From assembly GCA_029532415.1 (NCBI GenBank), contig JAQOTA010000053.1, forward strand, positions 6,076,001-6,140,000: 64,000 bases of DNA. The letters run 5' to 3'. Both the position numbers and the translations under genes were made by a program. Under the pieces are notes generated by a model. It searched no databases, was not told the DNA's origin, and saw nothing but the letters and a program-made list of their open reading frames with translations. Source of the stretch: Marasmius tenuissimus. Lineage: Eukaryota; Basidiomycota; Agaricomycetes; Agaricales; Marasmiaceae. Shown piece after piece: positions 52,535-64,000 of this stretch (its first letter is position 1; each line of letters begins with the position of its first letter).

Positions 52535-54875
52535 TCAGTTGTACAAACTTGGAGTGTTAATGATGTACTCGATGCCCTCAGCCCTGTGAGTGTCTGGAAT
52601 CAAGCTAATCTCCTCGCCAAGGCTGATGAGCGTGGCGTTGCTTCCGTACTTGGGCCAGTATGGATCTTCATTTGCGGGAGTTAGGAAAACGAAACACGCT
52701 ACTTGGTCAATGGCACTTACAAGAGCCGGAGGTCGGGTTAGGATCGAGATTGTACGCAAAGTTGATCCTGAGACGCATCGTTATTCTTCCACCTCCAATA
52801 GACAGGGTCAATCTATACATACCAGTAATTGAAGACCACATCTTCCACCTTTGCAAAGTAATCAGGAATTGTTGCGCCGCCGGTGTCCTCGGTCAAACGG
52901 TGGAATACAAAAGTGTATTCAGCAGTGTGTTGCACTCCGAAGAAATCAAATGATGAGTTGAGTTGGATGATGCTCGCGTTCAGGAAGTAAGACCTAGAAC
53001 CGGGGGGTCAATATGTGTAGACTTTGCTGGCATTAGGATGCCTCACCAAACATCAATGCCATCTTTAGCAGCGGTTCGAACATGGTCACGGCGGCTAGCC
53101 TAGAATTGCAGGTGACAGTTAGTGCAGACCAGTGAAAACCATGCTGGGTATATACCTCAAAAATAAGATCACCGACTAGACTAGCCAAGCGCTTATACTG
53201 AGCAGCGACACCAAAAGTCTCACTGCCAGTACCATAGGGAGAACCAGCAGCGGGATCAGCAGGATACAACTTCAACAACTCAGCTACAGCTGTCTCGTTG
53301 CTGATTCCGAAGTAGAGTCCCGGTTCTTGAGAGAGTAGCCAATTGGTGACGTTATTCTCAGTTTCTGGGGTCATTTCGTTGATAAAGATGGTGCCCTCGT
53401 CCTTGACGTCTATCAGACAGTCTGAGTAATTATTTGTCTTCGAGGCAACCTACAATGCAACTTACCTCCATTGATAAGCGGTAGCTTGGCGTAGCGTCCA
53501 GCATGGATGCTAATGGATGGCAACTCGGGCAAAAAAACATCGCCGGGCGCCAGAACTGGACGAAGTACTCCGGGGCCCTGGTCGGGACCTTTCCATTCAA
53601 GTGGCATCTAGTCGATTTCGTAAAGTGAGACGGCAGTTGCCGAAGGTGGCGTCAATGTACGCACCTGCAGTACATCTTGACTGGCCTTTTGAAGAACATC
53701 GAAAGGTGCACTACGCAAGCACTCGAAGGTGTCTGATGAACTAGCGCATCCTGTCGCGTTAACGACGAACTGGTAGGCCTTTTCTTGAACTGGATCGTCG
53801 GCTGATGGAACGTTGCCGCTGTTGACTTGGTTAGGGGCCGAGTCTCACTTCCAGAGTAGATCACATACCTGGAGGGAGAACCGGACTGCATAATCATACC
53901 CCGAAAAACTCCACCAATGTCACCACCTTTGTACATTGATTGATACGTAGTACTGATGGCACCGGCAGATTCGCCAAAAAGAGTGACCTATTGATACTGG
54001 TTAGAACAGGAGCAAGCCGTTTTCAATAGATCTGCTACCTTTGTTTTGTCACCGCCAAAGTACTCAATGTTCTCTTGGACCCATTCGAGCGCGAGTCGTT
54101 GGTCCTTGAGCCCAAGGTTGAGGGCGTCAGCCTTCGCAGAGGCAGTTCCAGGAGGGACTGACAGTGAGATAACGTCAATCTACATGCCACATCACACGAC
54201 CGAAGTACGTACACCCAAATATACCAGTTCGGTAATTCATAGCAACATAGATGACGGGTTTGTTCTGAAAAGTCCAATTGAAACTCGACTATGAATTACG
54301 CCAGCAAAGACAACTTACAATTGTGATTGAAGGTTGGACTATACGCCACCCTTCATGGCTTTGAGCCGTACCAAAGTAGAAGCCGCCACCATCTAGTTAA
54401 AGGGGCAATGTTGAGTAGGTGCCAATACGGGGCAATAGCTACTGGGACTCACAAATCCAAACCATGACCGGTAGTTTCTCGGTCACATTGCTTGGCTTCC
54501 CTGTTGATCGATTTAGCTTGACGTGAGAATGAGTTCTGAAGCGAGCTTACAAATATTCAGAGTCAAGCAATCTTCTGAGGTGTCGAGAGCAAGATCGGCT
54601 CGGCCTTGCGGGCAGTTAGGACCATAAGTTGTCGCATTGATAACCGTACTATCTAGACCGCTCGGACTCCACGCCACAGGCGGCTTAAACCGTTGGTTGC
54701 CGACGGGCGGCTGCGCGAATGGGATGCTCAAGAAATAGTCGGTATTACCAGAGTCATTTCGAGCGCCCTGATATGTAACGCCATTTCCTTGAATAGTAGG
54801 CCCAGTAAACTGAGCCGCAGAGAAAGTGCCTCCGAGAGTTATGAAAGTTTGCACCCAGGACGCAATAGAGTGCAT
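52535..54875 (-). CDS. Secreted carboxylesterase type B (lipase/cholinesterase family), 562 aa, 13 exons, intact
   Basis: Exons (minus, in order): 54551-54875, 54453-54500, 54319-54392, 54213-54264, 54039-54157, 53869-53987, 53665-53818, 53466-53607, 53156-53409, 53047-53099, 52823-52993, 52721-52767, 52535-52665. All joins are GT...AG and the sum is 563 codons including TGA, so the frame is open throughout. It hydrolyses carboxylic esters outside the cell. Residues 1-20 look like a signal peptide (start ATG 54875). Motifs: [10 protein letters not shown], oxyanion-hole [20 protein letters not shown], nucleophile elbow GESAGA (minus, about 53957-53975), and [13 protein letters not shown] with the likely catalytic His. 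Length is normal for the family. It is the only complete host gene here; no transposon lies inside it. Confidence 0.9.
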
Positions 54876-57704
54876 ATTGAAGGGATTGACACAGAATCTT
54901 ACGAGCTGAAATCAAGGGGGCTTTTATAGCCTATAGAGCGCGCCAAACAACTGGATTCATTACCTTTAATATTGTGCAAACCTCCGAGTGCCGAGAATAG
55001 CCATCGAGTTCGATCCCGTATCGAGTAAAGACTCACGATATCCTTGCTCAGTCCGAGCGTTCCGGTCGTGGAGACCTGAGCTGATCTGGGGCGTCACTAG
55101 TCACTAGTGGTAAGCTCAATACCATCGCTCTGGGCGCTAGAGGGCGTTTTACGGAAAAAGAGAGATGCCGAAATGATCCATCCGGATGGTCATTCGATCT
55201 CGGTGGCCCGCAACGACATTATCAATCATCATTGGGTCCAAGCGATTTCTGACTTCAGTAAGCAACGCCACAGGGTGTCGAGCCGCATTAATAGTGTGTC
55301 AAGTGGCTTGGACTATATGAAAGGCCATCATTCTAAGTTGCCCGTTGTCCCCAAAAAGGTGCATATACAGCAAATATACAGCTTGGACCTGCTTTGGCCC
55401 GACTTGAGACATTTTACACTTGGCATCAATATGCCCGCAAGGCCTTGACGTGAACCTTTGCATACTGTACTATTTCGAGTTGTTCGTCAGGGGGTGTGAC
55501 CTGTGACCAAAAATACAGTACCTAGTTTGACAGCGGAACGTGTCGAAGGGCGCCGTAAATTCCAAGCTCGCATCTCTTCCATGGATCATACCCCCACCAA
55601 TGATTGCCGGCACTTTCAAAGCCTCCAACCATTCGCATGACATCTATATCACCGAGACCCCTCGGGATGGATTTACTTTAGAATTGAAGAAAGTAAACAC
55701 GGCGTGAAGATTCGACAAAGAATATTTGTTAGACATCATAGGTTCGATCCGCCATTTGTTTCCCAACGCCCACCATCCTTTGCTTGACCTGACAACCTTT
55801 CGACTACAATGACTACCAAGCCTCGATTGATTCTTGTAGGGTCCGAGCAATCGTCAAATATACTTGAATCCTGAGTCTTTGCCAGACAATGGACTTGCTC
55901 CAACAAGCTCCACTTCTGCTAACTACAAGCCAGCGGTACGAGTTTTTCCTCAAAATAGGTTCAACTGTTCGCCGAGGCTTGCCTATCCAGACGTGCATTG
56001 CGCCAAGGTACGAATGGTCAAATATCAGTCCGGACTCCGTTCACTCCCAATACGCCACAAAGTACCCGTCAGGTACATTCGATGTGATACGAAATACAGG
56101 GTCCCTGATCGACACGGAGAATTCCCGCTCCATAAAGTCCACCTTTTTCGTTTGATCAAAATCAACGAGTCTGTACCGAAAGGTACGATCGGTGAGTGGG
56201 GACGGAAGACTAGGTAAACCGCCTTCCTCAAGTGGCATAACAGTAAGAATGTTGCTCCAGTCGTTGACTCGTTGTCGTCTTACCAAAGCCCGAGTTTGGC
56301 CGTTTCGCAGTTCCCGCTACTGCTAAGTAGAGGGTTTTACCGGACCATCAAAAACCGACTCTGTACAACCTACTTTCAGCGAACGTGACTTTTTGCCCAC
56401 AGTATCACGTTCACTCTCACACAGTCACGCGAGCTCCGGTCCAATATTTCGTCGCGAGTCCGAGTCGCGTTTCATCGTCGTTCTCCGATCAGCATGCGTG
56501 GTATCCTCGGCCTGGGATTTACTGAGCTCACCTTCCCAAGTATTGCTCTCGAGCCTGGCCCAACAATTTATTCTCGCATTGTGCCCTTTGTTTTCGTGGA
56601 TATCCTTTCTCCTCAATTCAAGTTGCTCCAAACTTAATCTAACTCAAAGCAACTAGCTCAATACAATCCAGTTCGAAATTCAAATCAAATTCATAGTGAC
56701 TCGCAACTGATCTAAGGAGTGAATCAATCCACGATCACTCCAGCTTACTCTTCCGAGTGCATTCAACAACCAACTCAGAGCCGAGAGTCAGGATTCATCC
56801 ACATACACGGCGGTACAATCCACGGCGAGGAGCCCTGCAATTCGCGATTTTTGCGACTGGCTATTATTAGTAATAATACCAACTTCAGGTCTGTGGGTCC
56901 CCTGTGTCCGCCTCCGTGGACCGTGAATTTTCAACGCAGCCGCAAGTCACCCTCAGTATTGTTCAACAGTTCAAGTATGAAAGATATTTTTAAATATGCT
57001 ATTCCTCTGGTATTAGAAGGGGTGAGGGGGTTCCCCCCCCTTCCCACTGAGAGGAGCTGGCCGAAGGCCGAGCGACAACCAGTGGAGAGGCCCGTCTGGC
57101 TATCACCACCATTGTTTATTGTTTAGTATTTACTACTTGGGTAACTTTTTTCTATGTTTGAAAAGCCTGGTGATAGTATACTCACTCTCTTTCCGTGACT
57201 CTCTCTTGATCTGAGATCATTGTTTCCTAGATAATGGGGAGTTCACGGGGAGGGAATGTTAAAACTTGGCTAAGCACAATTCTAAGGCTGATATCTCAGG
57301 CTAGGCCAAAGGCACCTAGATGAAAATTATGAGCTAACTTGCGAAAATTGCTGGGTCACAAGTTGCATCGAATCCTCCCGACTGACGTGCTGAAGTCTGA
57401 AGACAGGCAGTAGCAGGCCCTGCTTAAATACAACCCTGTTAGTTGTTTGCGATTGAAGTTAGCATATTTCCCACGATGTGGCTACGAACTCTCACTGACT
57501 CTGCATCGTCTGGGAGCGGTACTCCTAGCAGTATTCTTCCTCCAAGTTTCTCGAGGACGAGAGTTTGAACTCCTCGATCAGACCTGGGCGGAAACCTTTG
57601 CTCTAGCGCCTGTTTATACTCTTTCATCAGCATGTCAGGACCGGGAAGCGGCTTTCTTCTCCCCATGTTGTTGCAGAACGTACCCCACGCCCCACTATCT
57701 TCGA
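54876..57704. other. Stretch without a recognised gene; one possible exon
   Basis: The minus frame 56041-56286 (LVDFDQTKKVDFMEREFSV and similar, beta-strand-like) reads like protein and may be an exon of an uncharacterised gene together with 55813-55998, but frame and splice sites do not give a clear model. Elsewhere only short frames. The flank next to 54875 presumably holds the esterase promoter. Confidence 0.4.
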
Positions 57705-57753
57705 ATTCTTTCTCTACATCTTCCCTAACTTAGGGAAGATGTAGAGAAAGAAT
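57705..57753. repeat. Perfect 49-bp palindrome
   Basis: 24-base arms (57705-57728 and 57730-57753) around a single C, with no mismatch: ATTCTTTCTC... and ...GAGAAAGAAT. It would form a hairpin or cruciform. It lies 13 bp left of the solo LTR 57767-58284. It is not a bacterial-type terminator. Confidence 0.85.
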
Positions 57754-57766
57754 CCTCGCTAGGGCC

Positions 57767-58284
57767 TGTTGAACATGATGGAAATCATGTGATACACTGT
57801 TGACATGTTGTTTACGCGTCACACTATTTATAGAGCTACGCCTCTAGAACACTTGCGTTCTCATGCAAGTACTACGTCTCTGTCTACGTACCTTACTACG
57901 TACATCTAGTTTCATCATATATGACACTATAGACAGTCGCTATCCAATAGCATAAGTAGAGCCTTTAATACATGAGGCAAACACGACTATGCTCACCAAG
58001 CATACTACCATTCATGGTAGAAGTACTTACACAGTACTAATGTCTTTTACAACTTTAGGGCTGAATACCTACTTCTAGTAGTAGTTTCAGTTAGTGTAAT
58101 ACTCATTACATGTACCAGAAACTTATGTATAAAAGACTGGACAAAAGGCCTTAAGCCTGAGGACAATCTACTCGATTATCACCTCTTCTCAAGCATCTCA
58201 AGACTACAAGAACACTCTGTGTATTACCCATGTGAGGTTTACTTCGTTATACCCACTGTGCACTTTAACTATGCTGGCTCATCA
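57767..58284 (+). mobile_element. Solo LTR, 518 bp
   Basis: TGTTGAACATG ... GGCTCATCA with 5-bp target duplication GGGCC (57762-57766 and 58285-58289). Has CTATTTATAG and shares long blocks with 23189-23713. Confidence 0.85.
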
Positions 58285-61239
58285 GGGCCCAAGAGAGAAG
58301 CATAAAACTAACATCCCGGGTCCAATAGTCGCCGCCTAAAGCATAGGAAGATCAGGAGAACTTATTCGGGCACCGCGCCTTGAACTGCCTGCCCTTACAG
58401 CGCGATTGGGCCATATCGTATCTATAGAGCGCTCAGAGCGTTTGTGTATTTGAAAACCTGAAAGGTACATGGGCTCAAGAATGCAAGAATGCGAGCATTG
58501 TCGAAGTGATGAGACCCGCTTTTGACGAACTTCCTGGAGGTTATCTTCTGTCCTACTATCGGTTCCTTCAGAGCTCGGTGCTTTTTGAGTCTTGTAACGG
58601 GTATGGGGCTTGTTAGAACCCCGGATCCTCACTCTCGCTCGAAACTTGGACATGACAAGGTTTTATAACCACTGTAGGTACAAGTATGAGCAAAAGAAAG
58701 GACAAATGACCTGAACGTACGGTGTGGCTTAAATAGTAAAAGGCAAAAGGCATAGATAAACATATGTAAACTGTAGATCATACCTAAATGGGCATGGGCG
58801 TTACAAGTCTACGAGAACCGCAAAAACAGTACGCTGTCCAAATGAGGAGGAACAACGCTCACCTCGTATATACTAGTACCCCTATATTCTATATCAATTT
58901 GCTAAAGGCTAGCCGGCATGAGAAAGAGGTCGAGTCAGGTAGGCCCGAATAAGCGACCATCGAGAGGGAAAGTCGGATCTTTCATGCTCGTGGGCCAAAT
59001 CGTCGTCTGCGGTGATGTAGCCGTCCAATGTCGTTGGACTCGGGGGCTGACCACTGAGTGATTGTGACTTGTCGTCAACTTCTGGCTGAATTTCGGATAT
59101 TCGACCGCGCCCGCCGCTTTGAGGCCTAAAGAACCTTGGAGCCAGAAACAGAACCAGAGAGTAAACGTCGATTCGGCTGGCCAGTGCGTGATAAAACGAA
59201 AAGAATGGGATGACAATTGTCACTTATGGAAGTGACGGATAGTGACAACATGTGACAGGCTTCGTCATCGTCAACCACGACGAGCTCGACTGTGACAGAA
59301 ACCTTCAAAGCGACAGTCCACGAAAATCGTCAAAACCCTCGGCAAAATATAAATGTGAGCCCTCTATTTGACCTTAAGTGTCTTAACTCTGCTTAAGCCT
59401 CGCGCTTTCAAGATCTCGAGCTGAGACTGGGAGGTCGTTAGGTCGATTTGGTGGCTATCAGAGCTTGACGAATATGTTGGAAGAAGGGCGGTGGGTACGT
59501 CTACTCTTTGCCTTGCGGTCTCTACCGTGTCTGATCTCCGCCTTATCATGTTGAGTAGATCTACAGAACGACTGATACCATCGTCTTGATCAACCCGACC
59601 CTCCAGGACGTTTTGGAAAGGAAGATGATCGGATAGTGGACAACCTACAAGAGACCCCAAAACTCTACCAAGCATTTGCCAAAGCAACTTACCCCTTCAT
59701 CACGACCAAGACATCTATCTCGAGATGCCTTTAGGGCTACCAGTTGGTATGGCTAACGCTATCGAGAGCGCAATAACGACGAATTGGTTCTATGGCATTC
59801 TTGGTGAGCGCTGGGCGTTACCTCTATCCTCTCGCGAATCTAACGGATTCAGGCTCTGAACCTACGGTCACAAGACACGTTGCAACCTGGAAGGTGCCGA
59901 ATAGTCAATTGGGGAGATCGGCGACGACGAGACGACTTCTCCAATCCTCTAATTTTATTTCCGCAGCTTCCAGTCAGCAAAGGCATTTCAGCGCTGCACC
60001 ACCTCTCCACAATCCCGATACAGCATCCACGACCGTCGATCATCCATTAATAACCTTTGTCGCGTCCAAGTCGCTGGGCCAGGAATACCCTATCCTGTGG
60101 TTACTTGCACCTGCCACACAGGATTCAGGAACGATACCATTGCTGTCACTTCGATCCTTGTCGTAGTCCACCTTGCACCTACCATCTCTTCGACCTCACT
60201 GCCAGTTTCACCGATCTTTCGCTATCGTCGTGAGAAGCCAGCTCGTCCATATTGATTTTTCGAGGACCAAGCTCTCCGTCGTCGAAGGAAATCCAGCCAA
60301 TAAAAGATTGTCTCGTTCTCTCGATCTCATAGACTACACAGGTCGCACTGAAGGGTCCGTTTACTCTGGATGAGAGCTCTTTACACAGCAGGGAAACCTT
60401 GGACATCGGGAGGTAGTGTTTCCCTATCATCCGCTCTGGCCTCTATGCATCTCAATCTCATTATTTATCATACTTCTACCCTTCTAGATTTCTACGAGTG
60501 TGCTGCTGGGTTTCGTCCATCGTATTGATCGCTCTGGATGGTGCGTGGCTGTTTTCGAAGCGTAGCAACAGAAGTTGGGGTCGTTGCTCGACGATGGCCT
60601 TGTCTCTCGGGTGTCACTGTAAGTAGCCAGATCGCGAATCGTTCGCATTGCGTTTCGAGTAACCACGAGACATAATGAATATCTCGTATCTCTTTGACGA
60701 ACATTACGAACCCCGACTCCTCCATGATATCAGTCCTTTGAAGCTTCAACACTACTTTGGCTTTTTAGAGCAACGTTGAACCACAGGCGTCAATAAGCGG
60801 AGCTGGATAGCAGTTAACTCAGATAGAAGGGCCTCCGCCGTCTTAACTGTAGAACCGGAGAGTAGGTAAAGAACGTGTAGTATCTCCGTTGCAATGTACG
60901 GATGCACAATAGACGAATCCGAGCGATCCGGGTCCCCTGTTTTCTGCATCTTGATTTCGGACGTCTACTTATGACGAATGCTTTCTCGATATAGGTTCGG
61001 CATATGATCGCTTATATCTCCCAGCCAAGACCAGTGGTTTTTGTTGAACTTTCACTAACTACATACCTAAAAAGTCATGAATCCCATAGCTAATTGAATG
61101 AACGCCACGATGGGAAGCCCTCGTACAGAGATCAAATTCAATCAACCCCCTAACTGTACCCCGTCGCATCCAGCTGATTTTGTTCTCGTGCCACATCTTA
61201 TGGAGTCTAGCTAGTGTTGAAAGCCGTTAAGTTGTATGG
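58285..61239. other. Stretch without a recognised gene
   Basis: Short frames only. The minus frame 58909-59223 has a hydrophobic first 30 residues and a charged tail and could be the end of a small membrane protein. The minus frame 58336-58653 is basic. Neither has a recognisable domain or a clear gene model. No terminal repeats were found. Confidence 0.4.
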
Positions 61240-61786
61240 TGCTCATTGATCCGTAAGGCCCAGCGAGAGAAGACCTAGAGGTACAATGGTCAATTGAAGC
61301 ATGTCTTTCACCTCCTAAAAATCTGCTTCAAAACTTCAAATTTGAATCTTAAAACCCCAGATCAAACTCCTGATAACGCCACCCATCATTTGGGATCTTC
61401 TGATTCACCATTGGTACGCCAGCAGCCACATTTTCTGATAAAATACATCATACCTGATCCGCCCGCGCCATTCTACACAGTCTCCCGTGAGTGAAGTGCA
61501 CCAGCAAACACATCAAGTGAGGTGGCGTCCAGGCGTGCTGTCGCTCGTGGAGGCTAGAGTCTATCACTCATGATTGTGGAGACACTCGTGATATCTGTTT
61601 GCTCCCGTCAAAAAATAGAGTTTGCCCCGATGTGGTCCAGTCGGTAGGATTCGCCCCTCTGGCGCTCCAGATATGATAGATCTCGTGGCTGATACAAGTC
61701 GAAACAAGGATGTGGCGCGACGGTCGTACGGTCAATAGAATTATTTGCAATAAAGCCTGGTAAAAGTCCAGAAAAGAGTTACCTCC
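61240..61786 (+). repeat. Upstream flank of second O-methyltransferase copy (segmental duplication)
   Basis: Aligns with about 35265-35825 with many substitutions and small indels. Shared promoter region of the two paralogues. Confidence 0.6.
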
Positions 61787-63572
61787 ATGTCTCTCTCGGA
61801 ACTGACCTCACTTCAACAGACTCTCAATGAAGCCATCAACGTATACAAGGCCGAACTAGCCGCGCAGAATATTCCCGAGCCATCGCTCAATACCTCGAAA
61901 CCTCACCCAACAGACGATAGCACCTACCTACCAACCCCAGCGATGTATGAAGCGCGAAGGACGGCCTTGGCAAGTATGGTGAGCACGCTTGTTTTTCTGA
62001 GTGTGAAGCCTACCTGATCGAGTGATAATTGTATGGCTAGGGTCTGATCAAGACGCTCATTCAAGATCCCCATGACACTCTACTTGCAATGAGTTGGGCA
62101 AGTACCGAGATAGCAAGCGCCCGTTTGGCCGCCGAGATTGGTTTGGCCAATGTGTTGGGTGAGTCGGAAGAAGGGTTGAGCGTCAAAGATATCGAGGATA
62201 GGACCGGCGTTGACGGACTTAAGATTGGTGTGTTTCAAGTTAACCATTTCTACGAGACTTTTGACTGTCGATTCAGAACGTGTCTTGAGACTCCTCATCA
62301 CCCAAGGGTGGTTCCGAGAGACGAAACCGGGTTACTTTGCCAACAACAGAACCAGCAATCTTATCAAGCGGGACCAATCTGGCTACCCTATGACTTACAT
62401 GTAAGTACAACCCTACGTTCGTAGAAGTATTCGGCTCTCTGACCGTCACAAGGAACGGACTATTTCACAAGACCTTTGCTCACCTACCCGAAATGCTTGC
62501 ACATCCCGATCCCGAGTGGCGAAAGAGCGATAGTCCGTTAAAGACCGCATTGTTGGCTCACAACGTATCCCGAGGAAGCTACTGGCTTCGCATTGGCGTG
62601 GGTATTGTCCCCTGTCGCTGAGTTTCGACGCGAGCTAACTCTTTACATACCAGGATGGGTGCTTTGGGTTCAACGTCGGACCCTGGTGTTGTAGCCGACT
62701 TTCCCTGGGCAGAGATTGCGAAAGGAAAGGAGGCCCGTCGATGTGGGCGGTGGACAAGGAACCTTGAGTTGCTCGTTAGCTGCCAAGTATCCCGAAATCA
62801 AGCAGTTCATCGTTCAAGACCTGCCTGAAACCCAACCCGCCGCCGAACGTAACATATCTTCAAAAGGTCTTTCCGACAGGGTGAAATTTGAGGCACAGGA
62901 CTTTTTCAAGCCTCAGCAGCGCCGCGGAAAATACGTGTTTGTGATTCAGCGAGGTATGTAAATTGATTTGACCGACAGCTGTGATTATTCTGATCGGTGA
63001 GTGTGTAGTCTTGCACGACTGGAGTACGGAACAAGGAGCCGTTATATTGGGGCACCTAAAGGATGCTTTGGAAGAGGTGTGTATTGCAACGCGCTACTAG
63101 GAATCCTGGGGTAGCGCTCACCACGCTTTTCCAGAGCTCTATCCTTATTATCGACACTATCATTCAAGATGGAGTCCTCGCGAAAACTGGACCACCGCTA
63201 TCGGAGTCTCTTTCTTCCCAGGCCGACAGCACTCTATACACCCCTGTGTCGCCACCCCCACTAATACCATCTGATTTCGGGGAGGCGAGTAGGGTGCAAC
63301 ATCAACTTAATGTCGGCCTAACTGGACTTTGTAACTGTGAGTATTCGGTATCTGTGGCGTGAGTTCCTGCGGGTACTGACATGAGAGAGCGTACATAGCC
63401 TTTGAGAAGACTTACCCACAAATGAAAGAGATGGTGGAGTTGAGTGGGATGAAAATCAAGAAAGTGAATCCGACCAGGTGACTACAAGACTCGACGCTGA
63501 GTGCGTCCTGCGCTAATGGTGCTTCACGCTTGTAGGGGATGGGCATCGATCACAGAGGTCGTGGCCATTTGA
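61787..63572 (+). pseudogene. Class I O-methyltransferase, second copy, probably disrupted
   Basis: SAM-dependent methylation of a hydroxyl group on a small molecule, likely in secondary metabolism (family inference). Exons readable: 61787-61978, 62041-62227, 62277-62400, about 62452-62600, about 62654-62955, about 63009-63078, about 63120-63338, then two short ends closing at TGA 63570-63572. N-terminal dimerisation helices are followed by the winged-helix part (RLLITQGWFRETKPGYFANN), the SAM loop VDVGGGQG, DLPE, the catalytic base motif LHDWS and the terminal GWASITEVV. Two faults: the piece expected between SYWLRI and MGALGS is missing or misspliced, and just before VDVGGGQG (about 62725) the frame shifts by one. 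A sequencing error could explain the second but hardly both. No transposon is inserted. Confidence 0.72.
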
Positions 63573-64000
63573 CACAATCTAATCCATTTCGTCGAATAAC
63601 GCCGAGTCAGCAGCGACCACAACAGGCGACTGTCGTATTGAATTCTCGAGTGGTGTTTGAGGTTTGGTGATTGTTACACTGATTTCTTCTGTCGCTGCTG
63701 CTTTACTCTGTGATTTTCAGTAACTACTTAGTCAACAACCGAATGAAACTGTACCAGCGGTGTAACTTTAGAAGTCGCATGACGCGCGAGCGAGAACAGG
63801 CTCGAACTTGATCTCCAGCTTTCGACTCCACATGCATCACTCGAGAAATGCCGGACGTGATCCTTATTCACAAAAAATCAAGCGAAGAATAACGACACGG
63901 ATAGTCTCCATCACACACCCTCACGCTCAATAAATCTAGTCTATAGTCCGTTGATGGCCTCGAGATAAAACGAGGTCTTTCTATCTTGTTGTAAAGGCAA
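63573..64000. other. Downstream flank of second O-methyltransferase copy
   Basis: To about 63860 it aligns with about 50366-50750 (GTCGAATAACGCCGAGTCAG against GTCGAAGAGCGCCGGGCCAG). No gene seen in the last 140 bp. Confidence 0.5.

Noticed and set aside
54158..54224. Apparent stop at the esterase exon 4/5 join
   Set aside because: Using the stronger GTACGT donor (exon ends 54213) and the CAG acceptor (exon starts 54157) gives GIFGFPPG in frame, so the gene is intact.
1..64000. CRISPR arrays, operons, tRNA or rRNA genes
   Set aside because: Sequence is eukaryotic, with spliced genes and retrotransposons. No spaced direct repeats, cloverleaf gene or rRNA motif seen; the tRNA-like words found are primer sites.

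Overview
The window looks like nuclear DNA of a basidiomycete fungus (Agaricomycetes). A Rhizoctonia-like member of the Cantharellales is my best guess, inferred from family content and not proven. Reasons: host genes have many short introns (about 45-70 nt, GT...AG); there are two DUF6535-type membrane proteins, a family common in Agaricomycetes; there are two copies of a fungal class I O-methyltransferase gene; and about two thirds of the window is nested retrotransposons and small DNA transposons.

Layout. 1-1967: 3' part of a DUF6535 gene that runs off the left edge. 2.6-8.1 kb: non-autonomous hAT-like elements (four with 8-bp target duplications) and GC-rich dispersed repeats. 8136-15659: a Ty3/gypsy chromovirus (Gypsy A) with identical LTR sequence and open gag and pol frames, flanked by an unusual perfect 259-bp duplication. 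15.9-18.6 kb: degenerate DNA. 18610-19709: a second, truncated DUF6535 gene. 19806-33577: Copia A, broken by a solo LTR (23189-23713) and by a complete minus-strand chromovirus, Gypsy B (24274-31423). 33.6-35.0 kb: two TIR elements. 35826-50365: one O-methyltransferase pseudogene split by a solo LTR, a LINE (which itself holds another solo LTR and Copia B, 41231-47236) and a hAT MITE. 52535-54875: a complete 13-exon secreted carboxylesterase, the only clearly intact host gene. 57705-58284: a 49-bp perfect palindrome beside a solo LTR. 61787-63572: a second O-methyltransferase copy, probably also disrupted.

How it fits together. The recurring theme is how reverse transcription starts. Both gypsy elements carry, 2 nt inside the 5' LTR end, a 10-11-nt site complementary to the predicted 5' end of their own transcript, exactly 33 nt after a TATATAAG box. 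This is the self-priming arrangement known from fission-yeast Tf1. Both copia elements have, directly at the LTR, a site complementary to the anticodon arm of initiator tRNA-Met, as in Drosophila copia. So none of the four LTR elements appears to use an ordinary tRNA 3' end. Both chromoviruses also have an extra reading frame of about 180-206 codons ahead of gag. Most nonsense mutations in the older elements are TGA where CGA is expected, which suggests CpG methylation damage or a RIP-like process.
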